Source: Priapulus caudatus (Eukaryota > Priapulida > Priapulimorpha > Priapulimorphida > Priapulidae). From it: a stretch of 23,762 bases of DNA. The position numbers were made by a program, and so were the translations under genes. The stretch spans positions 1,629 to 25,390 of the forward strand of contig NW_014579137.1 of NCBI RefSeq assembly GCF_000485595.1. Direction: 5' to 3'. The notes under the pieces are model-generated. The model saw only the letters and a list, made by a program, of their open reading frames with translations, made no database searches and was not told where the DNA came from. Within the stretch, counting starts at the first letter, position 1; each line of letters begins with the position of its first letter. Positions 1-8,669 of the stretch are shown one piece after another.

Positions 1-492
1 AAGAATCCTCTTCTTAATCCTTGCTAAGCTTAAGCACCTTAAGCTGTTTCTTGATGCTTAGAACTTGCGATTTTTAATGACTTAATAATTTCTTTAATTC
101 TGTTAATTTCTTTAATTTTTCTAATATCGTTACTCACTTATCAGTATCTGCGTATCTGTACATCTATCTATCTAGCTATATTAATATTTTTGGTTAAAAA
201 TGTGGAATACTATAGACATACATTATTTCTTGCCTACCAGGTGAACCAGACGGATGACGACTGGGTGTTGAAGGCATACATTAGTAACAAGGAGTTTAGT
301 GGTCCACCACACCTTCAGGCCAAGGCCAACGCTACCTCCTTCTACCCTCTCACGTTCTCTCCTCGCATGCCATGCTCCGTTGAAGGTACTCCTAGCTGGT
401 TTTGCATCGGTCAACATGACAGGGACAGGAGGAGGGAGAGAGGGAGAGGGAGATGAAGAGAGAGAGAGAGAGAGGGGGAATGAAGAGAGAGA
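1..492. repeat. Duplicated intron-exon segment, copy A (ends at an N)
   Basis: This stretch matches 6498 to about 6966 almost base for base: the same AAGAATCCTCTT start, the same TTAAGCACCTTAAGCTG run, the same intron end, the same exon and the same start of a GA-rich tract. Small indels separate the copies. The match begins at the first base of the window, so the duplication probably extends further left. Copy A stops in a short GA tract at an undetermined base (493), after which an unrelated 47-bp satellite starts. The N suggests an assembly join. It is either a real partial gene duplication or a misplaced second haplotype. Confidence 0.85.
241..385 (+). CDS. CFAP47: CFAP47-like exon, duplicate copy out of order
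   Basis: The acceptor is TGCCTACCAG before 241 and the donor is GAAG|GTACT after 385. The exon starts in phase 0 and ends in phase 1 (145 bases). The translation begins VNQTDDDWVLKAYISN and ends FSPRMPCSVEG, the N-terminal part of an ASH-like beta-sandwich repeat of CFAP47, a ciliary axoneme protein. The same exon recurs at 6760-6906, where it follows its natural predecessor at 6417-6481. Here it lies upstream of the 2503 exon, in the wrong order. This copy has the better 3' end: its phase 1 end fits the acceptor at 7993, whereas the 6760 copy is two bases longer and reads out of frame near its end. It may be a second haplotype or a partial duplication. Confidence 0.75.
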
Positions 493-493
493 N

Positions 494-2015
494 CTCCCAT
501 ATAACACATACTCGATAACCACAGCTCGACATCCTATATCACAGCTCCTCATAAAACATACGCACTAACCACTCAGACACTCCATCTAAGTACACACAGC
601 CTCATATATACACCATACACTCGACCACACGACGATTCCACATCCACGGCTCAGTATAAACACAAATACACGAACCGACGACGACCATCTCTTAGTACAC
701 ACCAGCTCATATAAACGACATACAAGACTAACCACCAGACACCCTCTATATACACAGCTCATATAAACACATCACACTAACCACTCGAGACTCACATCTA
801 TACAGCACCGCTCATATAACACATACCGCTAATCCTCCACAGGACACCATCTATATACACACGCTCATATAAACACATACACAACCACGAGACACCCCTC
901 ACACAGCCTCATCTAATACACATACACTAACCACAGACACCAATCTATATCACACCAGCTCATAAAACACAACACTCCACAAGACCACGCATCTATCACA
1001 ACAACAGCTCATATAAATCACATACACTAACGCACTAACACCACACAGCTATATAAACCACATACACTACCATAGACAACCAGTCTATACACACAGCCTC
1101 ATTTAAAGCACATACACTAACCCACATACAGCATCTATACACACAGGCTCAGTATCCTCATATAAACACATACACTAGCCACAGACACCATCTATACACA
1201 CAGCTCATATAAACACATACACTAACCACAGACACCATCTATACACACAGCTCATATAAACACATATACTAACCACAGACACCATCTATCCACACAGCTC
1301 ATATAAACACATACACTAACCACAGACACCATCTATACACACAGCTCATATAAACACATACACTAACCACAGACACCATCTATACACACAGCTCATATAA
1401 ACACATTACACAACCACAGACACCATCTATATACACACATATATAAACACACAACATAATCCACAGACACCATCTATATACACAAGTCATATAAACCACT
1501 CACACTACACAGAACAAATCTATAACACAGCTCAAGTATAAACACATACACTAACCACACGACACATCTATACACACAGACAGCTCATAGTACAAACACA
1601 TACATAACCACAGACACCATCTATACACACAGCATAAAAACAATACACTAACCACACACACCATCTATACCACCGTCAATATAAACACCATACACTTGAC
1701 ACAGCACCATCGATACACAAAAGATCTCCTGATAAACACATAATTGAACCACAGACGCCATCTATACACACAGCTCATTATAAACACATCACTTAACCAC
1801 GAACACCATCTATACACACAGCTCATATAAAACAATACACTAACCACAGACACCATCTATACTACACAAGCCTCATTAAACACTATACACTAACCTACGA
1901 GGAACACCATCTATAACACAGGCTCATATAAAAACACTAATACCAACAGACACCTCTATACACACAGCCTCATATAAACACATACCTAACACAGACACCA
2001 TCTATACACCACAGC
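494..2015. repeat. 47-bp minisatellite array
   Basis: About 32 tandem units have a 47-base period, clearest at 1140-1430 where successive units are nearly identical. Each unit contains CAGCTCATATAAACACATAC followed by a CTAACCACAGACACC segment. Towards both ends of the array the units are full of one- and two-base indels. Reading frames inside it are translations of the repeat and are not genes. It lies in the intron before the 2503 exon. Confidence 0.93.
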
Positions 2016-2502
2016 CTCGAGGCCCCTCTCTCGCGTGATGACAGCCGTCATCTATTGCCTGCCTACGTCGCACCCTCCCTGAGGGGCAGCCGAGCGAGTG
2101 CCGCGGCGTGAACGCTGCGCGACGCGAGCGAGCGTTGGTCACCAGTGCTCAGCAGGTGCAGTTGCGACCATAATCGTCGTTATGCCAATCGCTCTGGAGG
2201 ATAGATGCGCTGTGTGGGCACATCGTTGATAATATTGGACTAGATGAATGTTGGGTATCTTCAGCTGTGTGTAGTATAATGCTATATACATGATATACTA
2301 GTAATGTGGTGTTAATACTTACTAGTTTAAACTTAATAGTTTAATAGTTTAAAACTTAATAGTTTCATTGTGTCAAGATTATATTATTTTACTTGGGTTT
2401 ATATTTACATCATTTTTTTATAATTTGGAGCATTTATATTCATACTGTATCTCATTAAATGGTTTATATTCACACCGTTTATATTTGCATCATTCACTGC
2501 AG
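2016..2502. other. Intron: CpG-rich patch, then AT-rich DNA
   Basis: Positions 2016-2170 are GC- and CpG-rich (for example GTGCCGCGGCGTGAACGC), unlike the surrounding intron, and include a small hairpin GATGAC/GTCATC at 2037-2052. From about 2230 to 2500 the DNA is AT-rich, with short repeats of AATAGTTTAA at 2320-2365. No gene was seen. The 3' end leads into the acceptor CACTGCAG before 2503. Confidence 0.6.
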
Positions 2503-2851
2503 CACATGACAGAGCAAGAACTCACTCGACGGAGGAAGACTGGCACTTTAAACACCGGGGTTGTCAAGGCGACCGTTGCCAAGGCAGCGAAGCCCGAGCA
2601 AGTCTGCACGGCGACAGACGACGACACGTCGCCAGGTGGCACTGTCTTCAGCGTGACGGTGAACTCGGAGTTCTACGAGGTTTCTGGCTCCTTGCTCGTT
2701 CCTCAGTCCAGCCAGGAGGGCGAGAACCTGGTGGCGAATCTGCCGATCAGCTTCACACCAGATGGCATTGGCCACTACGCATGCGACGTTGTTTTGACCG
2801 CACCTGACGACATACGCCTGTACAGGATCGAGTGCACCGTCATCCCTACAG
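2503..2851 (+). CDS. CFAP47: CFAP47-like exon 1 of the window
   Basis: The exon reads in one open frame from CACATGACAGAG to the donor CCTACAG|GTGATT, ending in phase 1. It opens with a basic, Lys/Thr-rich linker (TEQELTRRRKTGTLNTG). It continues into a beta-sandwich segment with GGTVFSVTVNSEFYEVSG, then LPISFTPDGIGHYACDV and a final strand ending RIECTVIPTG. The FTPDGIGHY segment is the usual closing motif of ASH/MSP-type domains, which mediate protein contacts in cilia. The exon joins in phase to 6417. The start is less certain than the end, because the open frame continues upstream; I chose ACTGCAG because a pyrimidine-containing tract precedes it. The strongest evidence for CFAP47 lies in the downstream exons. 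Confidence 0.8.
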
Positions 2852-2923
2852 GTGATTGATTCACCAACCCGCTGTCTATCGTGTGCCATGCATATATCAC
2901 ACGACACGCAGACGTGCATATAG

Positions 2924-2985
2924 CTCTAGAACTATAGCCCTTTGCTCTGTAGTCTGTGGCAGCGCGGAGGACTATAGTTCTAGAG
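2924..2985. repeat. Perfect 14-bp inverted repeat in an intron
   Basis: CTCTAGAACTATAG at 2924-2937 is matched by its exact reverse complement at 2972-2985, leaving a 34-base loop. It lies about 70 bases after the donor of the 2503 exon. CGTGCATAT occurs in direct orientation just outside both arms. It could be a remnant of a small inverted-repeat element or an RNA hairpin; nothing more can be said. Confidence 0.75.
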
Positions 2986-3164
2986 TTAACGTGCATATGT
3001 ACGCATGTTGCATTGTAAATTGCGATTCGTGTGTGGTTACACTGCTGTAGTATGCTGTAGTAATGAGTTGGATTATGTAAAATATGTTATATGTGATTTT
3101 AAAATGCTTCCGATCATATAAAGTATCTACTTTTGTCTGTTTACTGATATAATGCTACTCGCTG

Positions 3165-4244
3165 TTGTTTGTTTACAGTGGTATTGTTCCCTGCTGTAGT
3201 TTGTTTACAGGTGTATACCATCTGCTGTGTTTTTTTACAGGTGTATACTATCTGCTGGTGTTTGTTAGCAGGTGTATACTTCTCCTGCTGCTGTGTTGTT
3301 TTACAGGTGTATTCTACTGCTGCTGTTTTGTTTACAGGTGTAATTCTACCTGCTGCTGTTTGTTTACAGGTGTATTCTATCTGCTGTGTTTGTTTTGCAG
3401 GTGTATTCTATCTGCTGGTGTTTGTTTACAGTGTATACTATGCTGCTGGTGTTTGTTTAACAGGTGTATTCTACCTGCTGCTGTTTGTTTAACAGGTGTA
3501 TTCTACCTGCTGCTGTTTTGTTACAGGTGTATTCTATCTGCTGGTGTTTTGTTTACAGGTGTATTCTAAGCTGCTGGTGTTTGTTTACAGGTGTATTCTA
3601 CCTGCTGGTGTTTGTTTACGGTGTATTCTATCTGGCTGGTGTTTGTTTACAGGTGTATACCACCTGCTGGTGTTTGTTTACAGGTGTATTCTATCTGCTG
3701 TTGTTTATTTACTAAGTGTATTCTACTTGCTGGTTGTTTGTTTACAGGTGTATTCTATCTGTCTGTGTTTGTTTAGCAGGTGTATTCTACCTGCTGGTGT
3801 TTGTTTAGCAGCTGTATTCTAATCTGCTGGTGTTTGTTTACAGGTGTATACCACCTGCTGGTGTTTTGTTTACAGGTGTATTCTATCTGCTGGTGTTTGT
3901 TTACAGGTGTATTCTACTTGCTGGTGTTTGTTTACAGGTGTATCTATCTGCTGGTGTTGTGTTTTACAGGTGTATTCTATCTGCTGGTGTTTGTTTACAG
4001 GTGTATTCTACTTTGCTGGTGTTTGTTTACAGGTGTATTCTATCTGCTGCTGTTTTGTTTAACAGGTGTATCTATCTGGCTGCTGTTTGTTTACAGGTGT
4101 ATTCTACCTAGTGGTGTTTTGTTTTACAGGTGTATTCTATCTGCTGGTGTTTGTTTACAGTGTATACCACCTACTGTTGTTTTGTTTACAGGTGTATTCT
4201 ATCTGCTGCTGTTTGTTTACAGGTGTATTCTATCTGCTGTTGTT
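3165..4244. repeat. 31-bp minisatellite, left block, built of splice-site-like units
   Basis: About 35 tandem units of 31 bases occupy this block, each carrying GTTTGTTTACAGGTGTATTC followed by TATCTGCTGGT. The unit contains a pyrimidine-rich run ending in ACAG directly followed by GTGTAT, so it resembles a 3' splice site fused to a 5' splice site. By eye about 25 units keep ACAG|GTGTA and a few have GCAG|GTGTA. All three forward frames are nearly free of stops because the unit lacks them, which produces long Cys/Val/Phe-rich frames that are not genes. The array continues at 5710 after an insertion. Confidence 0.95.
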
Positions 4245-4885
4245 AGCCTCATCTGACATAGTCAGATGCCAGCTTGTAGATCGCATGATCGTCCGTCGTG
4301 CGTCGTCCGTCCGTCCGTCGCGTCCGTCCGTGCCGTTCGTCCGTCAACAGTTGGGCACAAATCTTAACGCGCTCGACGTACGGTCACAATATTCGGGACG
4401 TGGGGGGTAATCCGAAAACGAGTTGGGATGTCGAAGGCTGGGTCAAAGGTCAAAGTCAAGAGGTGTAAAATAAGGGGGGAACATTCACTCCTTAACTTAA
4501 GGTATAGGGAGGAAATGCAGAATTGCGGCACATAATCTAAAACGGCTCGACTCAGGCTTGTGATAGTCGTGTATAGCATCATGGTAGGAAAAGCCATCAC
4601 TGTGCCGAAATTGGAGGTCACAGGTGCATAGGTCAATGGGCACAGGGCAGATTTTAGACATTTTCTGAGGACATGGTCTGACGGAGCAATTGAAAACTTT
4701 TTTGTTCAGCGGTGACCTACCATTTTTATGGCTTTATTGAAAGGACCATGAAATGTGGCTTTCCACTGAGCGTGCGAAGAGTAAAGTGTCTGATAATCTT
4801 TGACCCTCAAGAGAGGGATTTAAACATGGATTTGTTCAACTGTTACTGTGTTAGAAAGAATTTGACTGCTGGGTTTGCTAGTAGA
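4245..4885. repeat. Interspersed repeat A, copy 1
   Basis: This roughly 640-base segment matches 9009 to about 9685 in the same orientation. It starts AGCCTCATCTGACATAGTCA, whose CATCTGAC/GTCAGATG is a perfect 8-bp inverted repeat with a 3-base spacer. A (GTCC)n run follows at about 4288-4345. Then come AGGTCA-type repeats near 4440 and a TTTATGGCTTTATTGAA stretch near 4725. No coding frame was recognised. It interrupts the 31-bp minisatellite. The right boundary is approximate. It is probably a non-autonomous mobile element of unknown class. Confidence 0.8.
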
Positions 4886-5566
4886 ATCTATACATGCTGG
4901 ATGTATGAGGCTACAATGTCACAGTGAAATTTCAAAAGCTAAATTTGCTTGAAGAAGGTTTTGCTCTTAAATTGTATAATTTTCTATGGCATTCTGTACT
5001 GTCAGTGTGTTAATATGCCACTGCCAGTGGCCACTGCCAGTGCATGTGGTGGTGATAGTATGGTGTAGTTTTTTGCCTGCGTTAATTAGGTACGGTGGCG
5101 GCTCTCTATTGGCAGCCTGTAGGAGGGTTAAACATTGATTTGTTTCCACTGCGTTGGCGAGTACCTGTGGTTTTGTGAACGTCGCCATTTTACAGTGAAA
5201 TTCCACACATAACTCTTACTTGAACAATGCTTACTTAGGAGATAATGAGATGAGTTATATATAGAATTCTGTAAGTGTACATTTATGAATAGTTGGAATA
5301 GTCACTAGCACTCAAATAATTACCCAGGAGTGAGGCTGTGGAGTTTCCCGCAGAGCTTAATTTTCTCATCAAATTTTGGCAGCCAATAAATAGACGGCAA
5401 ATGTGTACGTTCTTGAGCTTATTCGTCCACTAATCACTGGCCTACCTTGTTTTGTTTTGTTTTAATAGGGTTAGGGTCACAATGCACCATAAAAGCAATT
5501 TCGGGAACAGAGGAAGCACGCGATTTGTATCACCCAATGGATTTGGAGTTATGCAGAAAGCAGAAG
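4886..5566. other. Unassigned intronic DNA inside the insertion
   Basis: This DNA lies between repeat A and repeat B. I see no exon with credible splice sites and no full-length match elsewhere in the window. It holds a duplicated GCCACTGCCAGTG motif near 5018-5043 and a short telomere-like TAGGGTTAGGGT at about 5466. It may be the middle of one 1.46-kb element of which repeats A and B are the two ends. Confidence 0.5.
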
Positions 5567-5709
5567 GTTGCTGAAATGATGTGTACGCAACTGCGTATCG
5601 CTGCATATCTGCGCCTAACAAAGGTGTCACTACGCACAACTTAAATGTTACGTTTATAACCGTAGCAACAGACGCTCAGATGAGCCCAGAGCGCTCTGCG
5701 GCTCTTGTT
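5567..5709. repeat. Interspersed repeat B, copy 1
   Basis: This matches 19026-19170 in the same orientation, from GTTGCTGAAATGATG through TCTGCGCCTAACAAAGGTGT to CTCTGCGGCTCTTGTT, with scattered indels. It is about 143 bases long, in the size range of a short interspersed element, but I saw no clear A and B box promoter and no recognised tail. Copy 1 ends exactly where the 31-bp minisatellite resumes. Confidence 0.8.
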
Positions 5710-6416
5710 TGTTTACAGGTGTATTCTATCTGCTGTGTTTGTTTACAGGTGTATTCTACCCTGCTGTGTTTTGTTTACAGTGTATTCTATCTTGGGCTGG
5801 TGTTTGTTTACAGGTGTATGTCACGCTGGGCTTGTGTTATGTTGTTCAGGTGTATTCTACCTGCTTGTGTTTGTTTGGCAGGTGTATTCTATCCTGCTGC
5901 TGTTTGTTTGCAGGTGTATTGCTATCTGCTGGTGTTTGTTACAGGTGTTTTCTACCTGCTGGTGTTTGTTTTACAGGTGTATTCTACTTGCTGGTGTTTG
6001 TTTACACAGGTGTATTCTATTTGCTGGTGTTTGTTTACAGGTGTATTCTACCTGCTGGTGTTTGTTTGCAGGTGTATTTTACCTGCTGGTGTTTGTTTAC
6101 AGGTGTATTCTACCTGCTGTTGTTTGTTTTACAGGTGTATTCTACCTGCTGTGTTTGTTTACAGGTGTAATTCTATCAGCTGGTGTTTGTTTACAGGTGT
6201 ATTTTATGTGCTGTTGTTTGTTTACAGGTGTATTCTATCTGCTGCTGTTTGTTTGCAGGTGTATTCTACCTGGCTGGTGTTTTGTTTACAGGTGTATTCT
6301 ATCTGCTGGTGTTTGTTTACAGGTGTATTCTATCTGCTGTTGTTTGTTTACAGGTGTATTCCATCTGCTGTTGTTTGTTTGCAGGTGTACTAATTCTGTC
6401 TGTTGTTTGTTTACAG
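5710..6416. repeat. 31-bp minisatellite, right block, ending in a real splice acceptor
   Basis: About 23 more units of the 31-base repeat seen at 3165-4244, in the same orientation. Roughly 15 keep ACAG|GTGT and about six have a GCAG or TCAG variant. The last unit, CTGTTGTTTGTTTACAG ending at 6416, is followed by GCATGCTAGCAG, the start of a CFAP47 exon, instead of GTGTATTC. The acceptor of that exon is therefore itself a unit of the array. Confidence 0.95.
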
Positions 6417-6481
6417 GCATGCTAGCAGAGTTCAGGTTTGTGACCCCAGCGCAGTCTTCAGTTGTCCAGAACGTTCCTGTG
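6417..6481 (+). CDS. CFAP47: CFAP47-like exon 2 of the window (65 bases)
   Basis: The acceptor is TTGTTTACAG| and the donor is CCTGTG|GTTCGT. The exon starts in phase 1, completing a Gly codon with the G left by the 2503 exon, and ends in phase 0. It encodes MLAEFRFVTPAQSSVVQNVP followed by V, a strand-turn-strand that begins the next ASH-like repeat. The 6760 exon continues it as VNQTDDDW. This phase match on both sides is the main reason to accept such a small exon. The donor GTTCGT is weak. The acceptor is the last unit of the 31-bp minisatellite. Confidence 0.75.
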
Positions 6482-6497
6482 GTTCGTTGAATTTCTC

Positions 6498-6966
6498 AAG
6501 AATCCTCTTAATCCTTGCTAAGCTTAAGCACCTTAAGCTGTTTCTTGATGCTTAGAACCTGCGATTTTTAATGACTTAATAATACTTTAATAACTTCACC
6601 TGTGATGTTAATTTCTTTAATTCTGTTTATTTTTTTTATTTTTCTAATATCGTTACTCACTTATCAGTATCTGCGTATCTGTACATCTATCTATCTAGCT
6701 ATATTCATATTGTTGGTTAAAAATGTGGAATACTATAGACGTTATTTCTTGCTTACCAGGTGAACCAGACAGATGACGACTGGGTGTTGAAGGCATACAT
6801 TAGTAACAAGGAGTTTAGTGGTCCACCACACCTTCTGGCCAAGGCCAACGCTACCTCCTTCTACCCTCTCACGTTCTCTCTCGGGGTATCCGTGCTCTCT
6901 GTGAAGGTACTCGTGGCTAGTTATTCGCATCGGTCAACATGACAGGGACAGGAGGAGGGAGAGAGG
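6498..6966. repeat. Duplicated intron-exon segment, copy B
   Basis: This is the counterpart of 1 to about 440. It carries the same intron text starting AAGAATCCTCTTAATCC and the exon 6760-6906, then runs into the GA-rich tract. Compared with copy A it has a stretch near 6590-6620 that copy A lacks and several small indels. It sits in the expected place in the gene, after the 6417 exon and before the 7993 exon. Confidence 0.85.
6760..6906 (+). CDS. CFAP47: CFAP47-like exon 3 of the window, 3' end out of frame
   Basis: The acceptor is GCTTACCAG| and the donor is GTGAAG|GTACTC. The protein VNQTDDDWVLKAYISN and SGPPHLLAKANATSFYPLTF is the first half of an ASH-like repeat and matches the copy at 241-385. 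The last 30 bases differ: this copy reads SLGVSVLSVK where the other reads SPRMPCSVEG. At 147 bases it is two longer, so its end phase no longer fits the exon at 7993, which needs phase 1. This suggests sequencing indels or decay here. In the intact form the exon would join 7993 to give a Gly codon followed by ELLLTNTADG. Confidence 0.7.
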
Positions 6967-7581
6967 CAGCAGGAGGTTTGAAGGAGAGAGAGAGAGAGAG
7001 AGAGAGAGCAGGAGAGAGAAATAGAGAGGAGGGGGCGAGATGAAGAGAGCAGGGTCGCAGAGGGAGAGAGCGCAGTGGGGGCGGGTAAGGAAGTGAGCAA
7101 GAGAGAGCAGCAAATACACTCACCTAAGAGTGAGTAAGAGAGGAGAGAGAGGAGAGAGCGAGTTGAGAGGAGAGAGAGAGGGAGAGGAAGAGAGAGAGAG
7201 AGAAAGACAGACACGACGAGAGAGAGAGAGAGAGAGAGAAGAGAGATGAGAGGAGAGGAGAGAAAGACAGACAGAGAGAGCAGAGAGAGCAGAGAAGAGA
7301 GGAGAGCAGAGCAGAGAGAGAGAGAGAGAGAGAGGAGAAATACCACTCACCTAAGAGTGAGTAAGAGAGAAGGAGAGAGCGAGAGACGAGAGAGATAGAG
7401 AAGAGGAGAGGCGGAAAGACAGACAGACAGAGAGAGAGAGAGAGAGAATACACTCCTAAGAGTAGTAGTGAGAAGCGAGAGGAGCGCGCGGGAGAGAGGC
7501 GAGAGAGAGAAAGATCAGCAGACAGACAGAGAGAGAGAGAGAAGACGAAGAGAGAGAGAGAAGAGGAGAGAGAGAGACGAG

Positions 7582-7627
<46 letters not shown>

Positions 7628-7755
7628 GAGAGAGTCAGAGGGTAAAGAGACACACAGAGAGGCAGGAGACAGAGAAAGAGAGCAGTCAGGAGAGAAGGGA
7701 GAGAGACAGAGAGCAGACGCGAGAAGAAAGGAGAGGTGAGAGAGGACTTCAGAGA
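6955..7755. repeat. GA-rich polypurine tract with embedded hairpin repeats
   Basis: About 800 bases are almost purely purine on the plus strand, mainly (GA)n with GACA and GGA variants. A short non-purine motif, ACTCACCTAAGAGTGAGT, recurs near 7117 and 7345, with a damaged copy near 7450; it can pair with itself (ACTC/GAGT arms). The long Ser/Leu-rich minus-strand and Arg/Glu-rich plus-strand frames are translations of the repeat. Such tracts can form triplex DNA. Copy A of the upstream duplication holds only a short version (about 430-492). Confidence 0.93.
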
Positions 7756-7826
7756 GAGCGTGCACGTAGTGGAGTTGCATGGTTGTACATGCGTTGATCA
7801 TTGTATACCACAGGGCTAAAAATACA

Positions 7827-7871
7827 GCGGAGCGATGAGCGACTTCGCTCTTCAAACCCGAATCGCTCCGC
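7827..7871. repeat. Nested hairpin in an intron
   Basis: GCGGAGCGAT at 7827-7836 pairs perfectly with ATCGCTCCGC at 7862-7871. Inside lies a second hairpin, GAGCGA at 7837-7842 and TCGCTC at 7845-7850 with a two-base loop. It lies about 120 bases upstream of the exon at 7993. There is no gene in 7756-7992. Confidence 0.7.
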
Positions 7872-7992
7872 GCAGGCCTCAAGAGTAGCCTCCCGTAAAA
7901 TGTTGACGAAGCTAGTTTTCCACAGACTTTTGAAAAGAGCTCCGTAGTAAAAACAGAGTATTTTACCCTGGTGTATCATCTGTACATCGCAG

Positions 7993-8110
7993 GAGAACTT
8001 CTGCTCACCAACACAGCTGATGGCATGGAGCATGGCTTCGCTCTCGTTGCCGTCGGAGAGAAGCCACTAGCTCTACAGCATCTTCACATCGACTGCCAGG
8101 CTAACGAGAG
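7993..8110 (+). CDS. CFAP47: CFAP47-like exon 4 of the window
   Basis: The acceptor is TACATCGCAG| and the donor is ACGAGAG|GTAACC, a good consensus. The exon starts in phase 1 and ends in phase 2 (118 bases). It encodes ELLLTNTADGMEHGFALVAV followed by GEKPLALQHLHIDCQ. The GEKPLAL..I.I.C pattern is the link between successive ASH repeats in CFAP47 and one of the segments by which I recognise the gene. The repeat started by exons 6417 and 6760 ends here. The next exon completes the split Ser codon at 8361. Confidence 0.87.
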
Positions 8111-8162
8111 GTAACCTGCATTAATCAGTTAATTAATTCATTGACCACACTGTAATAATCAG

Positions 8163-8360
8163 TAGTAAGACCATCTCCACCAAGGTCCCAGCATTAATAA
8201 CATTAATTAATAATTAATTATTAAATAATTGATTAATTAAAAGTTGTTTATCATTAATCACCCTGGAACATTCCACAGTCGTCCACAACATTAATAACAT
8301 TAAATAATTAATTATTAAATAATTAATTTGCAACATTAATCACCCTGTAACATTCCACAG
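8163..8360. repeat. Partial tandem copies of the next exon's acceptor region, AT-rich
   Basis: The border at 8361 reads CATTCCACAG|TAAGACCGTCTCCATC. A degraded copy of its exon side lies at 8165 (TAAGACCATCTCCACCAAGG). A copy of the acceptor, CATTCCACAG, lies at 8270-8279, followed directly by TCGTCCACAAC, a part of the exon with about 18 bases missing. Each copy is followed by ATTAATAACATTAA and (TTAA)-rich DNA. So one segment of about 80-115 bases holding the exon border exists three times, and only the last is intact. Confidence 0.75.
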
Positions 8361-8585
8361 TAAGACCGTCTCCATCGACGTCCACAACGCAACGAACCAG
8401 CGGTTGTGCTACCACGTGACCTCTGACCTGCCAATCATCAAAGTGGGCGGCGCAGTCAATCAAGTGCTGCTCGCACCAATCGCCAGAGCCTACAACGTTG
8501 TCGTCCGCTCGCTTGCGTCGCGGAAGTCTACCAGCCCCCCCCCCCCCGGGGCGCTCATGTTTGTCGCCGACGGAAAGCCGCTCGT
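8361..8585 (+). CDS. CFAP47: CFAP47-like exon 5 of the window
   Basis: The acceptor is CATTCCACAG| and the donor is CTCGT|GTGAGT, a perfect consensus. The exon starts and ends in phase 2 (225 bases). It encodes KTVSIDVHNATNQRLCYHVT, then DLPIIKVGG and a closing strand GALMFVADGKPLV, a complete small beta-sandwich (ASH-like) unit. The NATNQ segment is the conserved turn also seen as ENPG, RNPT and RNPA in later exons. A run of 13 C at 8535-8547 encodes four prolines and stays in frame. The next exon completes the Val codon at 10555. Confidence 0.87.
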
Positions 8586-8669
8586 GTGAGTGTCGCGATT
8601 GGTCGTCGGAAGGCGACGTGACGTGTAGTCGTACAGGTTGTTGGGTTGAAGAATGTTCAGAAATATCTA

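Noticed and set aside
494-2015. CRISPR array
   Set aside because: The repeats are directly tandem with no unique spacers, no cas genes are present, and the context is a eukaryotic intron.
3165-4256. Long Cys/Val/Phe/Leu-rich open frames (up to 158 residues) in the left 31-bp array
   Set aside because: The unit of 31 bases lacks stops and shifts frame at each repeat, so all forward frames stay open. There is no unique protein sequence.
5581-6490. Frames of 261-270 residues over the right 31-bp array
   Set aside because: Same cause as the left block. Only the last 65 bases of exon (6417-6481) have gene-like content.
7124-7882. 252-residue Ser/Leu-rich minus-strand frame and Arg/Glu-rich plus-strand frames
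   Set aside because: They are translations of (GA)n/(TC)n microsatellite DNA with no domain, and their opposite strand is equally open.
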